This document shows, piece by piece, positions 19,124 through 29,332 of a stretch of 54,351 bases of DNA. Within the stretch, counting starts at the first letter, position 1, and each line of letters begins with the position of its first letter. Under the pieces are notes generated by a model that did not search any database, was not told where the DNA came from, and was given only the letters and a program-made list of their open reading frames with translations. The position numbers were made by a program, and so were the translations under genes. Origin of the DNA: Streptomyces sp. Ru73. Lineage in GTDB: Bacteria > Actinomycetota > Actinomycetes > Streptomycetales > Streptomycetaceae. The DNA is taken from contig NZ_PQSQ01000053.1 of NCBI RefSeq assembly GCF_002920575.1, positions 1 to 54,351 of the forward strand, written 5' to 3'.

Positions 19124-19984
19124 GTGCGACGCTCCCGTCCCCTGCGCTGGCTGCCGCTGGCCCCCGCCACCGTCGTCCTGCTGCTCTTCCTCGCGGGCCC
19201 GATCGTCTACTGCGTGTACATCGCATTCACCGACATGCAGCTGACCGGGCAGGAGTCCACCTCGTTCGTGGGGCTGGCCAACTTCCGGCGCGCCTTCGCC
19301 GACCACGACTTCCTGAACGCGGTCGTCCTCACGCTGGTCTTCACCCTGGTCTCCACCGTCCTGGGCCACAACCTCCTCGGCCTGTCCCTGGCCGGGCTGA
19401 TGCGCCGCGCCTCGAAGCCGGTGCGCACGGTCACCGGCGCGGTCGTGATCTGCGCCTGGGTGGTCCCCGAGATCGTCGCGGGCTTCCTGCTCTACACCTT
19501 CTTCGAGCGCCGCGGCACCCTCAACGCCCTCCTGGACTGGCTCCATCTGCCCACCCAGAACTGGCTGTTCACGCTGCCCGTCCTCGCCGTCTCGCTCGCC
19601 AACGTCTGGCGCGGCACGGCCTTCTCGATGCTGCTGTACTCCGCCGCGCTCTCCGACATCCCCACCGAGATCACCGAGTCGGCCGAGGTGGACGGCGCGA
19701 CCGGCCGGCAGCGTCTGTGGCACATCACCCTGCCCATGATCCGCCGCTCCATCGGCACCAACCTGATGCTGAACACCCTCCAGACGCTCTCGGTCTTCGG
19801 GCTGATCTGGGCGATGACCCGCGGCGGGCCCGGCAACCGGAGCCAGACCCTGCCGGTGTTCATGTACGACCAGGCGTTCATGAAGGCGCTGATCGGCTAC
19901 GGCACCGCGGTCGCGCTGCTGCTCCTGCTGGTCGGCGCCCTCTTCTCCGCCGTCTACCTGCGCCTGCTGCGCGAGGAGGTCTGA
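19124..19984 (+). CDS. Sugar ABC transporter permease (MalF type)
   Basis: 286 aa from GTG 19124, 12 bases after the binding-protein gene. About six transmembrane helices; the first is near residues 8-29 (WLPLAPATVVLLLFLAGPIVY). The EAA loop region is around EITESAEVDGATGRQRLWHITLP, which contacts the ATPase. It is one half of a CUT1 importer pore. It overlaps the next permease start (TGATG). Confidence 0.9.
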   Translation: MRRSRPLRWLPLAPATVVLLLFLAGPIVYCVYIAFTDMQLTGQESTSFVGLANFRRAFADHDFLNAVVLTLVFTLVSTVLGHNLLGLSLAGLMRRASKPVRTVTGAVVICAWVVPEIVAGFLLYTFFERRGTLNALLDWLHLPTQNWLFTLPVLAVSLANVWRGTAFSMLLYSAALSDIPTEITESAEVDGATGRQRLWHITLPMIRRSIGTNLMLNTLQTLSVFGLIWAMTRGGPGNRSQTLPVFMYDQAFMKALIGYGTAVALLLLLVGALFSAVYLRLLREEV

Positions 19985-20820
19985 TGGCCGGGGCCCTGTC
20001 CCGCCGCACCCGCCGGCGGCTGGCGGCGGACGCCGCGCTGCTGCTGGTGGCCGCGGCCTTCGCCCTGCCGCTGCTGTGGATGGTCTTCGCCTCGCTGGAC
20101 GCGCACGCGACGCTGCGTGTCCGGCCGCCGGAGGCCCCGACGACGGCCAACTTCGGCGCCGTGCTGACCGACGAGATCACCTTCACGCCGATGCTCAACA
20201 GCCTCGTGCTGTGCGGCGGCGGCACGGTCGTGACGGTGGTCTGCGCGGCCCTGGCCGCCTACCCGCTCTCCCGCTACCGCTCGCGGTTCAGCCGCCCGTA
20301 CCTGCTGACCATCCTCTTCGCCACCTGCCTGCCCATCACCGCGATCATGGTCCCGGTCTACGGCCTCTTCGTGCAGATCAACCTGATCGACACCCTCTAC
20401 GGCACCGCGCTCTTCCTCGCCGCCGCCCAACTCCCCTTCGCCGTATGGCTGATGAAGAACTTCATGGACGGGGTGCCGAAGGCGCTGGAGGAGGCCGCGT
20501 GGACCGACGGCGCCTCCTGGCGGCAGACCCTCTTCCGGATCGTGCTGCCGCTCATGGGCCCGGGTCTGACCGTGGTGTCGATCTACACCTTCATCATGAT
20601 GTGGGGGAACTTCTTCGTCCCGTTCATGCTGCTGCTCTCCCCCGACCAGCTGCCCGCCTCGGTCAGCATCTTCACCTTCTTCGGCAACTACGGCGCCGTC
20701 GCCTTCGGCGAGCTGGCCGCGTTCTCGGTGCTGTACTCCATGCCGGTCATCGTGCTGTACGTGCTGATCTCCCGCCGGCTGGGCGGCGGCTTCACGCTGG
20801 GCGGGGCGGTGAAGGGCTGA
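19984..20820 (+). CDS. Sugar ABC transporter permease (MalG type)
   Basis: 278 aa, ATG 19984 overlapping the previous stop by one base. Six predicted transmembrane helices and the EAA motif EEAAWTDGASWRQTLFRIVLP, the site of coupling to the ATPase. Second pore subunit of the importer and the last gene of the operon; the next gene starts 174 bases later. Confidence 0.9.
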   Translation: MAGALSRRTRRRLAADAALLLVAAAFALPLLWMVFASLDAHATLRVRPPEAPTTANFGAVLTDEITFTPMLNSLVLCGGGTVVTVVCAALAAYPLSRYRSRFSRPYLLTILFATCLPITAIMVPVYGLFVQINLIDTLYGTALFLAAAQLPFAVWLMKNFMDGVPKALEEAAWTDGASWRQTLFRIVLPLMGPGLTVVSIYTFIMMWGNFFVPFMLLLSPDQLPASVSIFTFFGNYGAVAFGELAAFSVLYSMPVIVLYVLISRRLGGGFTLGGAVKG

Positions 20821-20863
20821 GCGAGCGCTCAGTAAGTGGCCAGTTTTGGCCGAGAATCCTCTC

Positions 20864-20876
20864 GCCAACCGGTCAC
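20864..20876. promoter_or_regulatory. Second copy of GCCAACCGGTCAC, upstream of the XRE gene
   Basis: Exact 13-base match to 17691-17703. It is followed by TCACGGTCCGTGA (20873-20885), a 5-bp-arm inverted repeat. The gap 20821-20994 otherwise holds no gene. Confidence 0.35.
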
Positions 20877-20994
20877 GGTCCGTGAAAAAATCACCCACCG
20901 TCACAAGATCACTCTGCGCTACCCGTAGATTGCTACGAGTTTTCGAAGCAAAGCGCCGAACTACCCGCGTAGACACATCCTGGTCCTTTACGGT

Positions 20995-21702
20995 GTGGCC
21001 GTGCACACGCCAGACAGGGGCGAGCGCCGCCCACCCTTCGACGCCCAGGCAGCCAAGCGCATGCGCGAGGCTCTCGGAATGACGCCCGCGCACGTCGCGT
21101 ACGGGATCAACGCCGCCTACGGGCGACCGATCCAGCCACGGACGATCGCCGCGTGGGAGCGGGGCGAGGGCTCGCCGACGGAGAGCGAGCTGAACGCGCT
21201 CGCGGGCGCCCTGTGGTGCGCGCCCGGTGATCTGCTCGGCACCCCGGACACCCTGCGCGAGTACCGCATCGCCCGCGGCATCGCCGCCGACGACCTCGCG
21301 CTGCGGATCGGGATGGAGATCCCCGCGTACGAGCGGATGGAGGCCACCGGCCAGTGGCAGGGCAACGACCGGCAGGCCGCGGCCCTCAAGGCCGAGCTGG
21401 ACCTCCCGCTGCCCGCGCTGGTCAAGCTGACCGGCCGCGACCGGCAGCTGGCGGAGATGCTGCGCAGCGCCGCGACGACACGCTGGCAGGCGTACACGCG
21501 CCCGGTCTGCAAGCTGCTGGGGCTGCCCAAGCCCGTGGTGCAGAAGGCGCTGGAGTTCCTCTTCGAGGAGTACCACCGGCGGATGGCCGGGACGCTGGGC
21601 TGGGGCGGCGGCGTGGAGACCGCGGCGGAGTCCAGCGACGCGGGCCGGGAGTTCCTGGCCGACGTGCTCGGCCACTTCTGGGAGCAGGTCGGGGAGGGCT
21701 GA
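20995..21702 (+). CDS. XRE-type helix-turn-helix regulator
   Basis: 235 aa; start GTG 20995 or GTG 21001, neither with a good ribosome binding site. The N-terminal HTH (about residues 20-75: MREALGMTPAHVAYGINAAYG ... IAAWERGEGSPT) resembles Cro/C1-type domains, with a second degenerate HTH-like repeat at about 85-140 (YRIARGIAADDLALRIGMEIPAYERME). The C-terminal part is unassigned. Its position after the sugar importer and next to pfkA suggests carbon-related control, but no effector domain is visible. It is convergent with pfkA. Confidence 0.75.
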   Translation: MAVHTPDRGERRPPFDAQAAKRMREALGMTPAHVAYGINAAYGRPIQPRTIAAWERGEGSPTESELNALAGALWCAPGDLLGTPDTLREYRIARGIAADDLALRIGMEIPAYERMEATGQWQGNDRQAAALKAELDLPLPALVKLTGRDRQLAEMLRSAATTRWQAYTRPVCKLLGLPKPVVQKALEFLFEEYHRRMAGTLGWGGGVETAAESSDAGREFLADVLGHFWEQVGEG

Positions 21703-21706
21703 CGGC

Positions 21707-21730
21707 GCCGGGACCGGCCGGCGTCCCGGC
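21707..21730. terminator. Hairpin between convergent XRE gene and pfkA
   Basis: 8-bp stem GCCGGGAC/GTCCCGGC (21707-21714 and 21723-21730). It is immediately followed by the 16-base palindrome CCGGCCCGCGGGCCGG. Bidirectional terminator candidate. Confidence 0.5.
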
Positions 21731-21748
21731 CCCGGCCCGCGGGCCGGC

Positions 21749-22774
21749 TCAGAAGACCGACTCGGCCTCCAGCATGCGGTCGGCCGGCACGGTCTTGAGG
21801 TGGGTGACCGCCTCGGCGAGCGGGACCATGGTGATGTCCGTGCCGCGCAGCGCCGTCATCTTGCCGAAGTCACCGCGGTGCGCCGCCTCGACGGCGTGCC
21901 AGCCGAAGCGGGTGGCGAGCACGCGGTCGTACGCGGTGGGGGTGCCGCCGCGCTGCACGTGGCCGAGGATGACCGGGCGGGCCTCCTTGCCCAGCCGCCG
22001 CTCCAGCTCGACGGCGAGCTTGGTGCCGATGCCCTGGAAGCGCTCGTGACCGAACTGGTCGATCTCGCCCTTGGCGTAGTCCATCGTGCCCTCGGCGGGG
22101 TGCGCGCCCTCGGCGACGCAGACGACGGCGAACTTCTTGCCCCGGGCGAAGCGCTCCTCGACCATCTTGACCAGGTCGTTCACGTCGAAGGGGCGCTCGG
22201 GCAGGCAGATGCCGTGGGCGCCGCCGGCCATGCCGGACTCCAGCGCGATCCAGCCCGCGTGCCGGCCCATGACCTCCACGACCATGACGCGCTGGTGCGA
22301 CTCGGCGGTGGTCTTCAGCCGGTCGATGGCCTCGGTCGCGACGCCGACGGCGGTGTCGAAGCCGAAGGTGCGGTCGGTGGAGGAGATGTCGTTGTCGATG
22401 GTCTTCGGCACACCGACCACCGGCAGGCCCGCGTCGGCGAGCATCCGGGCCGCGGTGAGCGTGCCCTCGCCGCCGATCGGGATGAGGACGTCGATGCCGT
22501 AGTCCTTGGACAGGTCCTTGGCCTCCTCGCAGGCCTGGCGCAGCCGGGCGCGCTCCAGCCGGGAGGAGCCGAGGATGGTGCCGCCCCGGGCGAGGATGCC
22601 GCCGACGGCGTCGAGGTCGAGCTTGCGGTAACGGCCGTCGAGCAGACCCTTGAAGCCGTCCTCGAAGCCGATGACCTCGTCGTCGTGGCCCGTGACGGCG
22701 CGGTGCACCACAGAGCGGATCACGGCGTTGAGGCCGGGGCAGTCGCCGCCCGCGGTCAGGACTCCGATACGCAT
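21749..22774 (-). CDS. pfkA: 6-phosphofructokinase
   Basis: 341 aa from ATG 22774 (AGGAGA ahead of it). It phosphorylates fructose 6-phosphate to fructose 1,6-bisphosphate in glycolysis. The nucleotide motif GGDCPGLNAVIR (9-20), catalytic PKTIDND (Asp127) and substrate motif MGRHAGW are present. Residue 104 is Gly (GGEGT), typical of ATP use, while residue 124 is Lys (PKTID), the residue typical of PPi enzymes (E. coli numbering coincides). Streptomyces enzymes with this mixed pattern are known as ATP-dependent. It is one of several Pfk paralogues expected in the genus. Confidence 0.93.
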   Translation of the reverse strand: MRIGVLTAGGDCPGLNAVIRSVVHRAVTGHDDEVIGFEDGFKGLLDGRYRKLDLDAVGGILARGGTILGSSRLERARLRQACEEAKDLSKDYGIDVLIPIGGEGTLTAARMLADAGLPVVGVPKTIDNDISSTDRTFGFDTAVGVATEAIDRLKTTAESHQRVMVVEVMGRHAGWIALESGMAGGAHGICLPERPFDVNDLVKMVEERFARGKKFAVVCVAEGAHPAEGTMDYAKGEIDQFGHERFQGIGTKLAVELERRLGKEARPVILGHVQRGGTPTAYDRVLATRFGWHAVEAAHRGDFGKMTALRGTDITMVPLAEAVTHLKTVPADRMLEAESVF

Positions 22775-23053
22775 CGTGCTGAGTCTCCTGTGCTCGATGT
22801 TGGTTCTGGTGAGCCGGTGCGATTGTTTCACGGGCCGGTGTCCGGTGACCTCACGCGCCTCGGGTACTCCGTCTCCGGGTACCCCGCACAGGGGGCCTCA
22901 CCCGCCTCCTGCACCCGCCTTCGCCCACGGGCGGCAACCATGGACACTGGGAGGAAGCGGCTTATCCACTGACGCAGGTATTGTCAAGGGGGGCAAGGCC
23001 ACCATAACGGGTAATTTCCCCCTGTGAGCATCGGAAAAGGACGGAGATCGCGC

Positions 23054-25144
23054 GTGACGCGGAGCGTGTACGTGACCGGCATCGGCCGCGGCGACGGACG
23101 CCAGGTGATCGAGCTGGGGGTCATGGAGCTGCTGACCCGCCATGTCGACCGGGTCGGCGTCTTCCGCCCGCTCGTGCACGACGACGGCCCCGACCGCCTC
23201 TTCGATCTGCTGCGCGCGCGGTACCGCCTCACCCAGCCCGCCGACTCGGTGTACGGCATGGGCTACGAGGAGGCCAACGCGCTCCAGGCCGAGCAGGGCA
23301 CCGACGAGCTGGTCTCCCGGCTGGTGGACCGCTTCCACGCGGTCGCCAGGGAGTACGACTACGTCCTGGTGCTGGGCACGGACTACGCCGACACCGGCCT
23401 GCCGGACGAGCTGAGCCTGAACGCCCGGCTGGCGAACGAGTTCGGCGCCTCCCTCGTCCCGGTCGTCGCGGGCCGCGACCAGGAGCCGGAGGCCGTCCGG
23501 GACGAGGCGCGCAACGCCTACCGCGCCTTCGACTCCATGGGCTGCGACGTGGTCGCCGTGGTCGTGAACCGGGTGGCCCCCGCCGACCGCGCCGCCGTCG
23601 TGGAGGCGCTGGCCGCCCACCTCCCCGTGCCCTGCTACGCGCTCCCCGAGGACTCCTCGCTCTCCGCGCCGACCGTCTCCCAGATCGTGCACGCGCTCGG
23701 CGGCGAGGTGCTGCTCGGCGACGACTCCGGCATGGCCAGGGACGCGAAGGACTTCGTCTTCGGCGGCGCCATGCTGCCCACGTTCCTCAAGGCGCTGACC
23801 GAGGGCTGCCTGGTCGTGGCGCCCGGCGACCGCGCCGACCTGATCATCGGCTCGCTCGCCGCGCACAGCGCAGGCGCCCCGCCCATCGCCGGTGTGCTGC
23901 TCACCCTGGGCGAGCGCCCGGGGCCCGACATCATGGCGCTGGCCGCCCGGCTGGCGCCCGGTACGCCGGTGATATCCGTGCCCGGCGGGTCCTTCCCCAC
24001 GGCCGGCGAGCTCTTCGCGATCGAGGGCAAGCTGAGCGCCGCCTCGCCGCGCAAGGCCGAGACCGCGCTGGGCCTCTTCGAGCGGCACGTGGACACCGTC
24101 GAGCTGACCAAGCGCATCGCCGTCCTGAAGTCCGACCGGGTCACGCCGATGATGTTCGAGCACGAGCTGATCGAGCGGTCCCGGTCCGGACGCCGCCGCG
24201 TCGTACTGCCCGAGGGCACCGAGGAGCGGGTGCTGCGCGCCGCCGACGTGCTGCTCCGCCGGGACGTGTGCGACCTGACGCTGCTGGGCGAGGAGGACGC
24301 CATCCGCAAGCGCGCCGCCGACCTCTCCATCGAGCTGGGCGACGCGCACATCATCGACCCGCAGACCGCGCCGGTGCGCGAGCGCTTCGCCGAGCGGTAC
24401 GCGGAGCTGCGCGCCCACAAGGGCGTGACGTACGAGCTGGCGTACGACGTGGTCGCTGACGTCTCCTACTTCGGCACCCTGATGGTGCAGGAGGGCCTGG
24501 CCGACGGCATGGTGTCGGGCGCCGTGCACTCCACCGCCGCGACCATCCGGCCCGCCTTCGAGGTCATCAAGACCAAGCCGGACGCCCAGATCGTCTCCTC
24601 GGTCTTCTTCATGTGCCTGGCCGACCGGGTCCTGGTCTACGGCGACTGCGCGGTCAACCCTGACCCGAACGCCGAGCAGCTGGCCGACATCGCCATCCAG
24701 TCCGCCACCACGGCGGCGCAGTTCGGCGTCGAGCCGCGGATCGCGATGCTGTCGTACTCCACCGGCACCTCCGGGTCCGGCGCGGACGTGGACAAGGTGC
24801 GCAAGGCCACCGAGCTGGTCCGCGAGCGCCGCCCCGACCTGCTGGTGGAGGGCCCGATCCAGTACGACGCCGCGGTGGACGCGGACGTCGCCCGTACCAA
24901 GCTGCCGGAGTCGGAGGTCGCGGGCCGGGCCACCGTGCTGGTCTTCCCCGACCTGAACACCGGCAACAACACCTACAAGGCCGTGCAGCGGTCGGCCGGC
25001 GCGGTCGCCGTCGGCCCGGTCCTGCAGGGACTGCGCAAGCCGGTCAACGACCTCTCGCGCGGTGCCCTGGTCCAGGACATCGTCAACACCGTCGCCATCA
25101 CCGCCATCCAGGCGCAGGGCGGCACCGCCCCGGCCGGCCGCTGA
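23054..25144 (+). CDS. pta: Phosphate acetyltransferase
   Basis: 696 aa from GTG 23054, preferred because GGACGGAG precedes it and the protein then begins VTRSVYVTGI; GTG 23024 would add 10 residues. It interconverts acetyl-CoA and acetyl phosphate. Three parts: an N-terminal BioD-like P-loop-fold domain (1-200), a DRTGG domain (about 210-320) and the C-terminal PTA/PTB catalytic domain (about 370-690; DRVLVYGDCAVNPDPN, SYSTGTSGSG, FPDLNTGN). Forms a pathway pair with ackA 46 bases downstream, for acetate overflow or assimilation. Confidence 0.94.
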   Translation: MTRSVYVTGIGRGDGRQVIELGVMELLTRHVDRVGVFRPLVHDDGPDRLFDLLRARYRLTQPADSVYGMGYEEANALQAEQGTDELVSRLVDRFHAVAREYDYVLVLGTDYADTGLPDELSLNARLANEFGASLVPVVAGRDQEPEAVRDEARNAYRAFDSMGCDVVAVVVNRVAPADRAAVVEALAAHLPVPCYALPEDSSLSAPTVSQIVHALGGEVLLGDDSGMARDAKDFVFGGAMLPTFLKALTEGCLVVAPGDRADLIIGSLAAHSAGAPPIAGVLLTLGERPGPDIMALAARLAPGTPVISVPGGSFPTAGELFAIEGKLSAASPRKAETALGLFERHVDTVELTKRIAVLKSDRVTPMMFEHELIERSRSGRRRVVLPEGTEERVLRAADVLLRRDVCDLTLLGEEDAIRKRAADLSIELGDAHIIDPQTAPVRERFAERYAELRAHKGVTYELAYDVVADVSYFGTLMVQEGLADGMVSGAVHSTAATIRPAFEVIKTKPDAQIVSSVFFMCLADRVLVYGDCAVNPDPNAEQLADIAIQSATTAAQFGVEPRIAMLSYSTGTSGSGADVDKVRKATELVRERRPDLLVEGPIQYDAAVDADVARTKLPESEVAGRATVLVFPDLNTGNNTYKAVQRSAGAVAVGPVLQGLRKPVNDLSRGALVQDIVNTVAITAIQAQGGTAPAGR

Positions 25145-25190
25145 CCGGCGCTCCCCGACCCATCCCTTCTCCCGAACCGAAAGCCTCTCC

Positions 25191-26402
<1,212 letters not shown>

Positions 26403-26463
26403 GTTTCGGCGCTTCCGCCAGGTGGAATATTCCGCTCTGAAACAAACCGATAGGATTCAGCCC

Positions 26464-27891
26464 ATGCGCCGTTCGAAAATCGTCTGCACCCTGGGCCCCG
26501 CCGTTGACTCCTTCGACCAGCTGAAGACGCTGATCGAGGCCGGCATGAACGTGGCCCGTTTCAACATGAGCCATGGCACCCACGCGGAGCACGAGGAGCG
26601 GTATCACCGCCTCCGCAAGGCCGCCGAGGAGACCGGCCGCGCCATCGGTGTCCTCGCCGACCTCCAGGGCCCGAAGATCCGCCTGGAGACCTTCGCCGAC
26701 GGTCCGGTGGAGCTGGTGCGCGGTGACGAGTTCGTCATCACCACCGAGGACGTCCCCGGTGACAAGACCATCTGCGGCACCACCTACAAGGGCCTGCCCG
26801 GCGACGTCTCCAAGGGCGACCCGGTCCTGATCAACGACGGCAACGTCGCCCTCCAGGTGGTCGAGGTCGACGGCCCGCGCGTGCGCTGCATCGTCATCGA
26901 GGGCGGCGTCATCTCCGACCACAAGGGCATCAACCTGCCCGGCGCGGCGGTCAACGTCCCGGCGCTGTCCGAGAAGGACATCGAGGACCTGAAGTTCGCG
27001 CTGAACATGGGCTGCGACCTGGTCGCGCTCTCCTTCGTGCGGGACGCCAAGGACGTCCAGGACGTGCACCGCGTCATGGACGAGGTCGGCCGCCGGGTGC
27101 CGGTGATCGCCAAGGTGGAGAAGCCGCAGGCGGTCGCCAACATGGAAGAGGTCGTCGCGGCCTTCGACGGCGTGATGGTGGCCCGCGGTGACCTGGCGGT
27201 GGAGTACCCGCTGGAGAAGGTCCCGATGGTGCAGAAGCGCCTGGTGGAGATGTGCCGGCGGAACGCCAAGCCGGTGATCGTGGCGACCCAGATGATGGAG
27301 TCGATGATCACCAACTCCCGGCCGACCCGCGCCGAGGCGTCCGACGTCGCCAACGCGATCCTGGACGGCGCCGACGCGGTCATGCTCTCCGCCGAGTCCT
27401 CGGTCGGCCAGTACCCCATCCAGACCGTCAAGACGATGTCGAAGATCGTCGAGGCGGCCGAGGAGGAGCTGCTGTCCAAGGGCCTGCAGCCGCTGGTGCC
27501 GGGCAAGAAGCCGCGTACGCAGGGCGGTTCGGTGGCCCGTGCGGCGGCCGAGATGGCCGACTTCCTGGACGGCAAGGCGCTGGTGGCCTTCACCAAGTCC
27601 GGTGACACCGCGCGCCGGCTGTCCCGCTACCGCGCGGTGCAGCCGATCCTGGCCTTCACCACCGACGAGTCCACCCGCAACCAGCTGTCGCTGAGCTGGG
27701 GCGTGGAGACCTTCGTCGTGGAGCACGTGAACACCACCGACGCCATGGTCGACCTGGTCGACTCCGAGCTGCTGAAGCTCAAGCGGTACAACGCCGGTGA
27801 CACCATGATCATCACGGCCGGTTCGCCCCCCGGCGTCCCCGGCACCACCAACATGGTCCGGGTGCACCACCTGGGCGGCGAGCGCGCCTGA
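26464..27891 (+). CDS. pyk: Pyruvate kinase
   Basis: 475 aa from ATG 26464 (MRRSKIVCTLGP); upstream GTG 26422 would add 14 non-conserved residues. It converts phosphoenolpyruvate and ADP to pyruvate and ATP. The A domain motifs KIVCTLGP, NMSHG, the active-site IAKVEKPQAV and the MVARGDLAVE metal site are present, along with a B domain (about 70-165) and a C-terminal allosteric domain. The 61-base gap after ackA has a weak TAGGAT-like element, so it may have its own promoter. Terminated at 27907-27946. Confidence 0.95.
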   Translation: MRRSKIVCTLGPAVDSFDQLKTLIEAGMNVARFNMSHGTHAEHEERYHRLRKAAEETGRAIGVLADLQGPKIRLETFADGPVELVRGDEFVITTEDVPGDKTICGTTYKGLPGDVSKGDPVLINDGNVALQVVEVDGPRVRCIVIEGGVISDHKGINLPGAAVNVPALSEKDIEDLKFALNMGCDLVALSFVRDAKDVQDVHRVMDEVGRRVPVIAKVEKPQAVANMEEVVAAFDGVMVARGDLAVEYPLEKVPMVQKRLVEMCRRNAKPVIVATQMMESMITNSRPTRAEASDVANAILDGADAVMLSAESSVGQYPIQTVKTMSKIVEAAEEELLSKGLQPLVPGKKPRTQGGSVARAAAEMADFLDGKALVAFTKSGDTARRLSRYRAVQPILAFTTDESTRNQLSLSWGVETFVVEHVNTTDAMVDLVDSELLKLKRYNAGDTMIITAGSPPGVPGTTNMVRVHHLGGERA

Positions 27892-27906
27892 CGCGCCCGT
27901 ACGTAC

Positions 27907-27946
27907 GCGAAGGCCCCGCTCCTCGGAGGAGGAGCGGGGCCTTCGC
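27907..27946. terminator. Terminator of pyk (bidirectional position)
   Basis: Perfect 18-bp stem, arms 27907-27924 and 27929-27946, GGAG tetraloop, 16 bases after the pyk stop. It also faces the convergent envelope operon ending at 27986. Confidence 0.85.
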
Positions 27947-27985
27947 TGTGCGGCTCCCGGAGTGGTATCGGCCGGTGCTGCTGCG

Positions 27986-29332
27986 TCAGTCGGTGATGAA
28001 CTGGTGCAGGCCCGGGACGTGCAGGTTGCCGCCGAACTGGCCCGCCTGGTCGATCTTCACCTTGGTGAAGTAGGCGAACGGGGTGTTGAGCGGCGGCGGG
28101 TGCTCCGGGTCGAACGTCACGGGGATGAGCCCGAAGAGGTTGCCCTGCAGCTTCTCGGTGTACATGGTCACCTTGCCGCCGCGGATCGTGGACGTGGAAC
28201 CCTTGGCCGCCTGGACGTGGTACTTCTTGCCGGACGTCGGGTCGTCCACGATCTGGTGCAGGTCGCCGATGTCCACGCTGTCGGCGGTGAACTTCAGGGC
28301 CTGCTTGGTGTGGCCGTTCTGGGTGGTGACGTTGACGACGCCCGCGTAGTCCAGGCCGCGCAGGGTGAGCGCGGAGGACTCCAGGTGCCAGGGGTCGTCG
28401 GGCAGGGTGACGGGGGTCTGCTCGTCCTTGCCCTTCTGCTTGTTCTCCACGACGCAGGGGTAACCCTGCTTGCCGTTGGCGTCCTTGCCGTCCAGACCGC
28501 CGCCGGGCAGGGCGTTGTCCGCCATGCCCACGGCGCCGTGGACGGTGTCGCCGACGGTCTTCGAGCCGCCCTTGAGCGAGTCGCCGGCCTTGCCGAGGCC
28601 GTCGGTGACGCCCTTGACGGTGTCCTCGACGGGCTTGGTGGCCTTCCCGGCGGACGCGTCGGAGTCCTTGGTGTCCTCGGTGTCCTTGGTGTCCTCGGTG
28701 TCCTTGGTGTCCTCGGTGTCCTCGGCAGCGGACTCCGAGGCCGACGGGGTCGGGCTCGGCGAGTCGGTGGACTCCTCGCCGGACTTCCCGCCGCCCAGCA
28801 GACCGCCGAGCGCGTCACCGACGCCGCCCAGCAGGCCGCCGTCCTTCTTCTCCTCCTCGGGGGAGGCGGACGGCGAGGGCGTCGCGGAGTCCGACGACTC
28901 GTCGCTCTTCTCGCTCTTGGGCGTGGCGGACGGCTCGGACGTCTTGTCCTCGTCCGTGCCGGAGGGCGAGGCGGAGGGCTTCGCGGACGGCTCGGTGGTG
29001 TCCTTGCCGTCCTTGGCGCCGTCCTTGGCGTCCTTGTCCTTCGCCTCGGTGCCGTCCTCGTCCTTGGACTTGGCGTCCTTGTCGTCCACCTTGTCCGGGG
29101 CGGTCACGCACGGACCGCCGCGGAAGGGGCTCTCCGGGGGCTTGGGCTTGGCCATGGCCAGCTGGGGCGTGAGCCCCATGCCCATGAGCACGGCGGAGGG
29201 CATGGCGGCGATGGCGATCGCCTTGCCGGCGGGCACGTGCAGCCGCGTCAGCAGCGGCTTCCTCGGCGCCGCGTGCCGCCCGGATCTCGCCCCGGCGGCT
29301 GCGCCCTCGTCGTGCAGCTCGTCACCCGGCAC
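27986..29332 (-). CDS. Secreted acidic repeat-rich protein (third gene of DUF6230/DUF6114 operon)
   Basis: 448 aa from GTG 29332, with GGGAGG immediately upstream, overlapping the DUF6114 gene by 11 bases. The N-terminus has basic residues then a hydrophobic signal segment (about 40-61, ending LAMA), so it is exported or membrane-anchored. Residues about 75-290 are disordered, Asp/Glu/Lys/Ser/Pro-rich, with GGLLGG blocks and a perfect TEDTKD repeat. The C-terminal about 140 residues (from DDPWHLESSALTLRG) look folded and beta-rich. No function is recognised. Coupling with DUF6230 and DUF6114 proteins suggests a shared envelope or extracellular role. Confidence 0.75.
   Translation of the reverse strand: MPGDELHDEGAAAGARSGRHAAPRKPLLTRLHVPAGKAIAIAAMPSAVLMGMGLTPQLAMAKPKPPESPFRGGPCVTAPDKVDDKDAKSKDEDGTEAKDKDAKDGAKDGKDTTEPSAKPSASPSGTDEDKTSEPSATPKSEKSDESSDSATPSPSASPEEEKKDGGLLGGVGDALGGLLGGGKSGEESTDSPSPTPSASESAAEDTEDTKDTEDTKDTEDTKDSDASAGKATKPVEDTVKGVTDGLGKAGDSLKGGSKTVGDTVHGAVGMADNALPGGGLDGKDANGKQGYPCVVENKQKGKDEQTPVTLPDDPWHLESSALTLRGLDYAGVVNVTTQNGHTKQALKFTADSVDIGDLHQIVDDPTSGKKYHVQAAKGSTSTIRGGKVTMYTEKLQGNLFGLIPVTFDPEHPPPLNTPFAYFTKVKIDQAGQFGGNLHVPGLHQFITD
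28664..28717. repeat. Three perfect 18-bp tandem repeats inside the acidic secreted protein gene
   Basis: Unit GTCCTTGGTGTCCTCGGT at 28664-28681, 28682-28699 and 28700-28717, encoding TEDTKD on the minus strand; a partial unit follows. Identical units imply recent slippage, so copy number probably varies between strains. Confidence 0.9.

Noticed and set aside
28664..28717. Tandem repeat considered as a CRISPR-like array
   Set aside because: Units are contiguous with no spacers and encode TEDTKD in frame of a protein gene.
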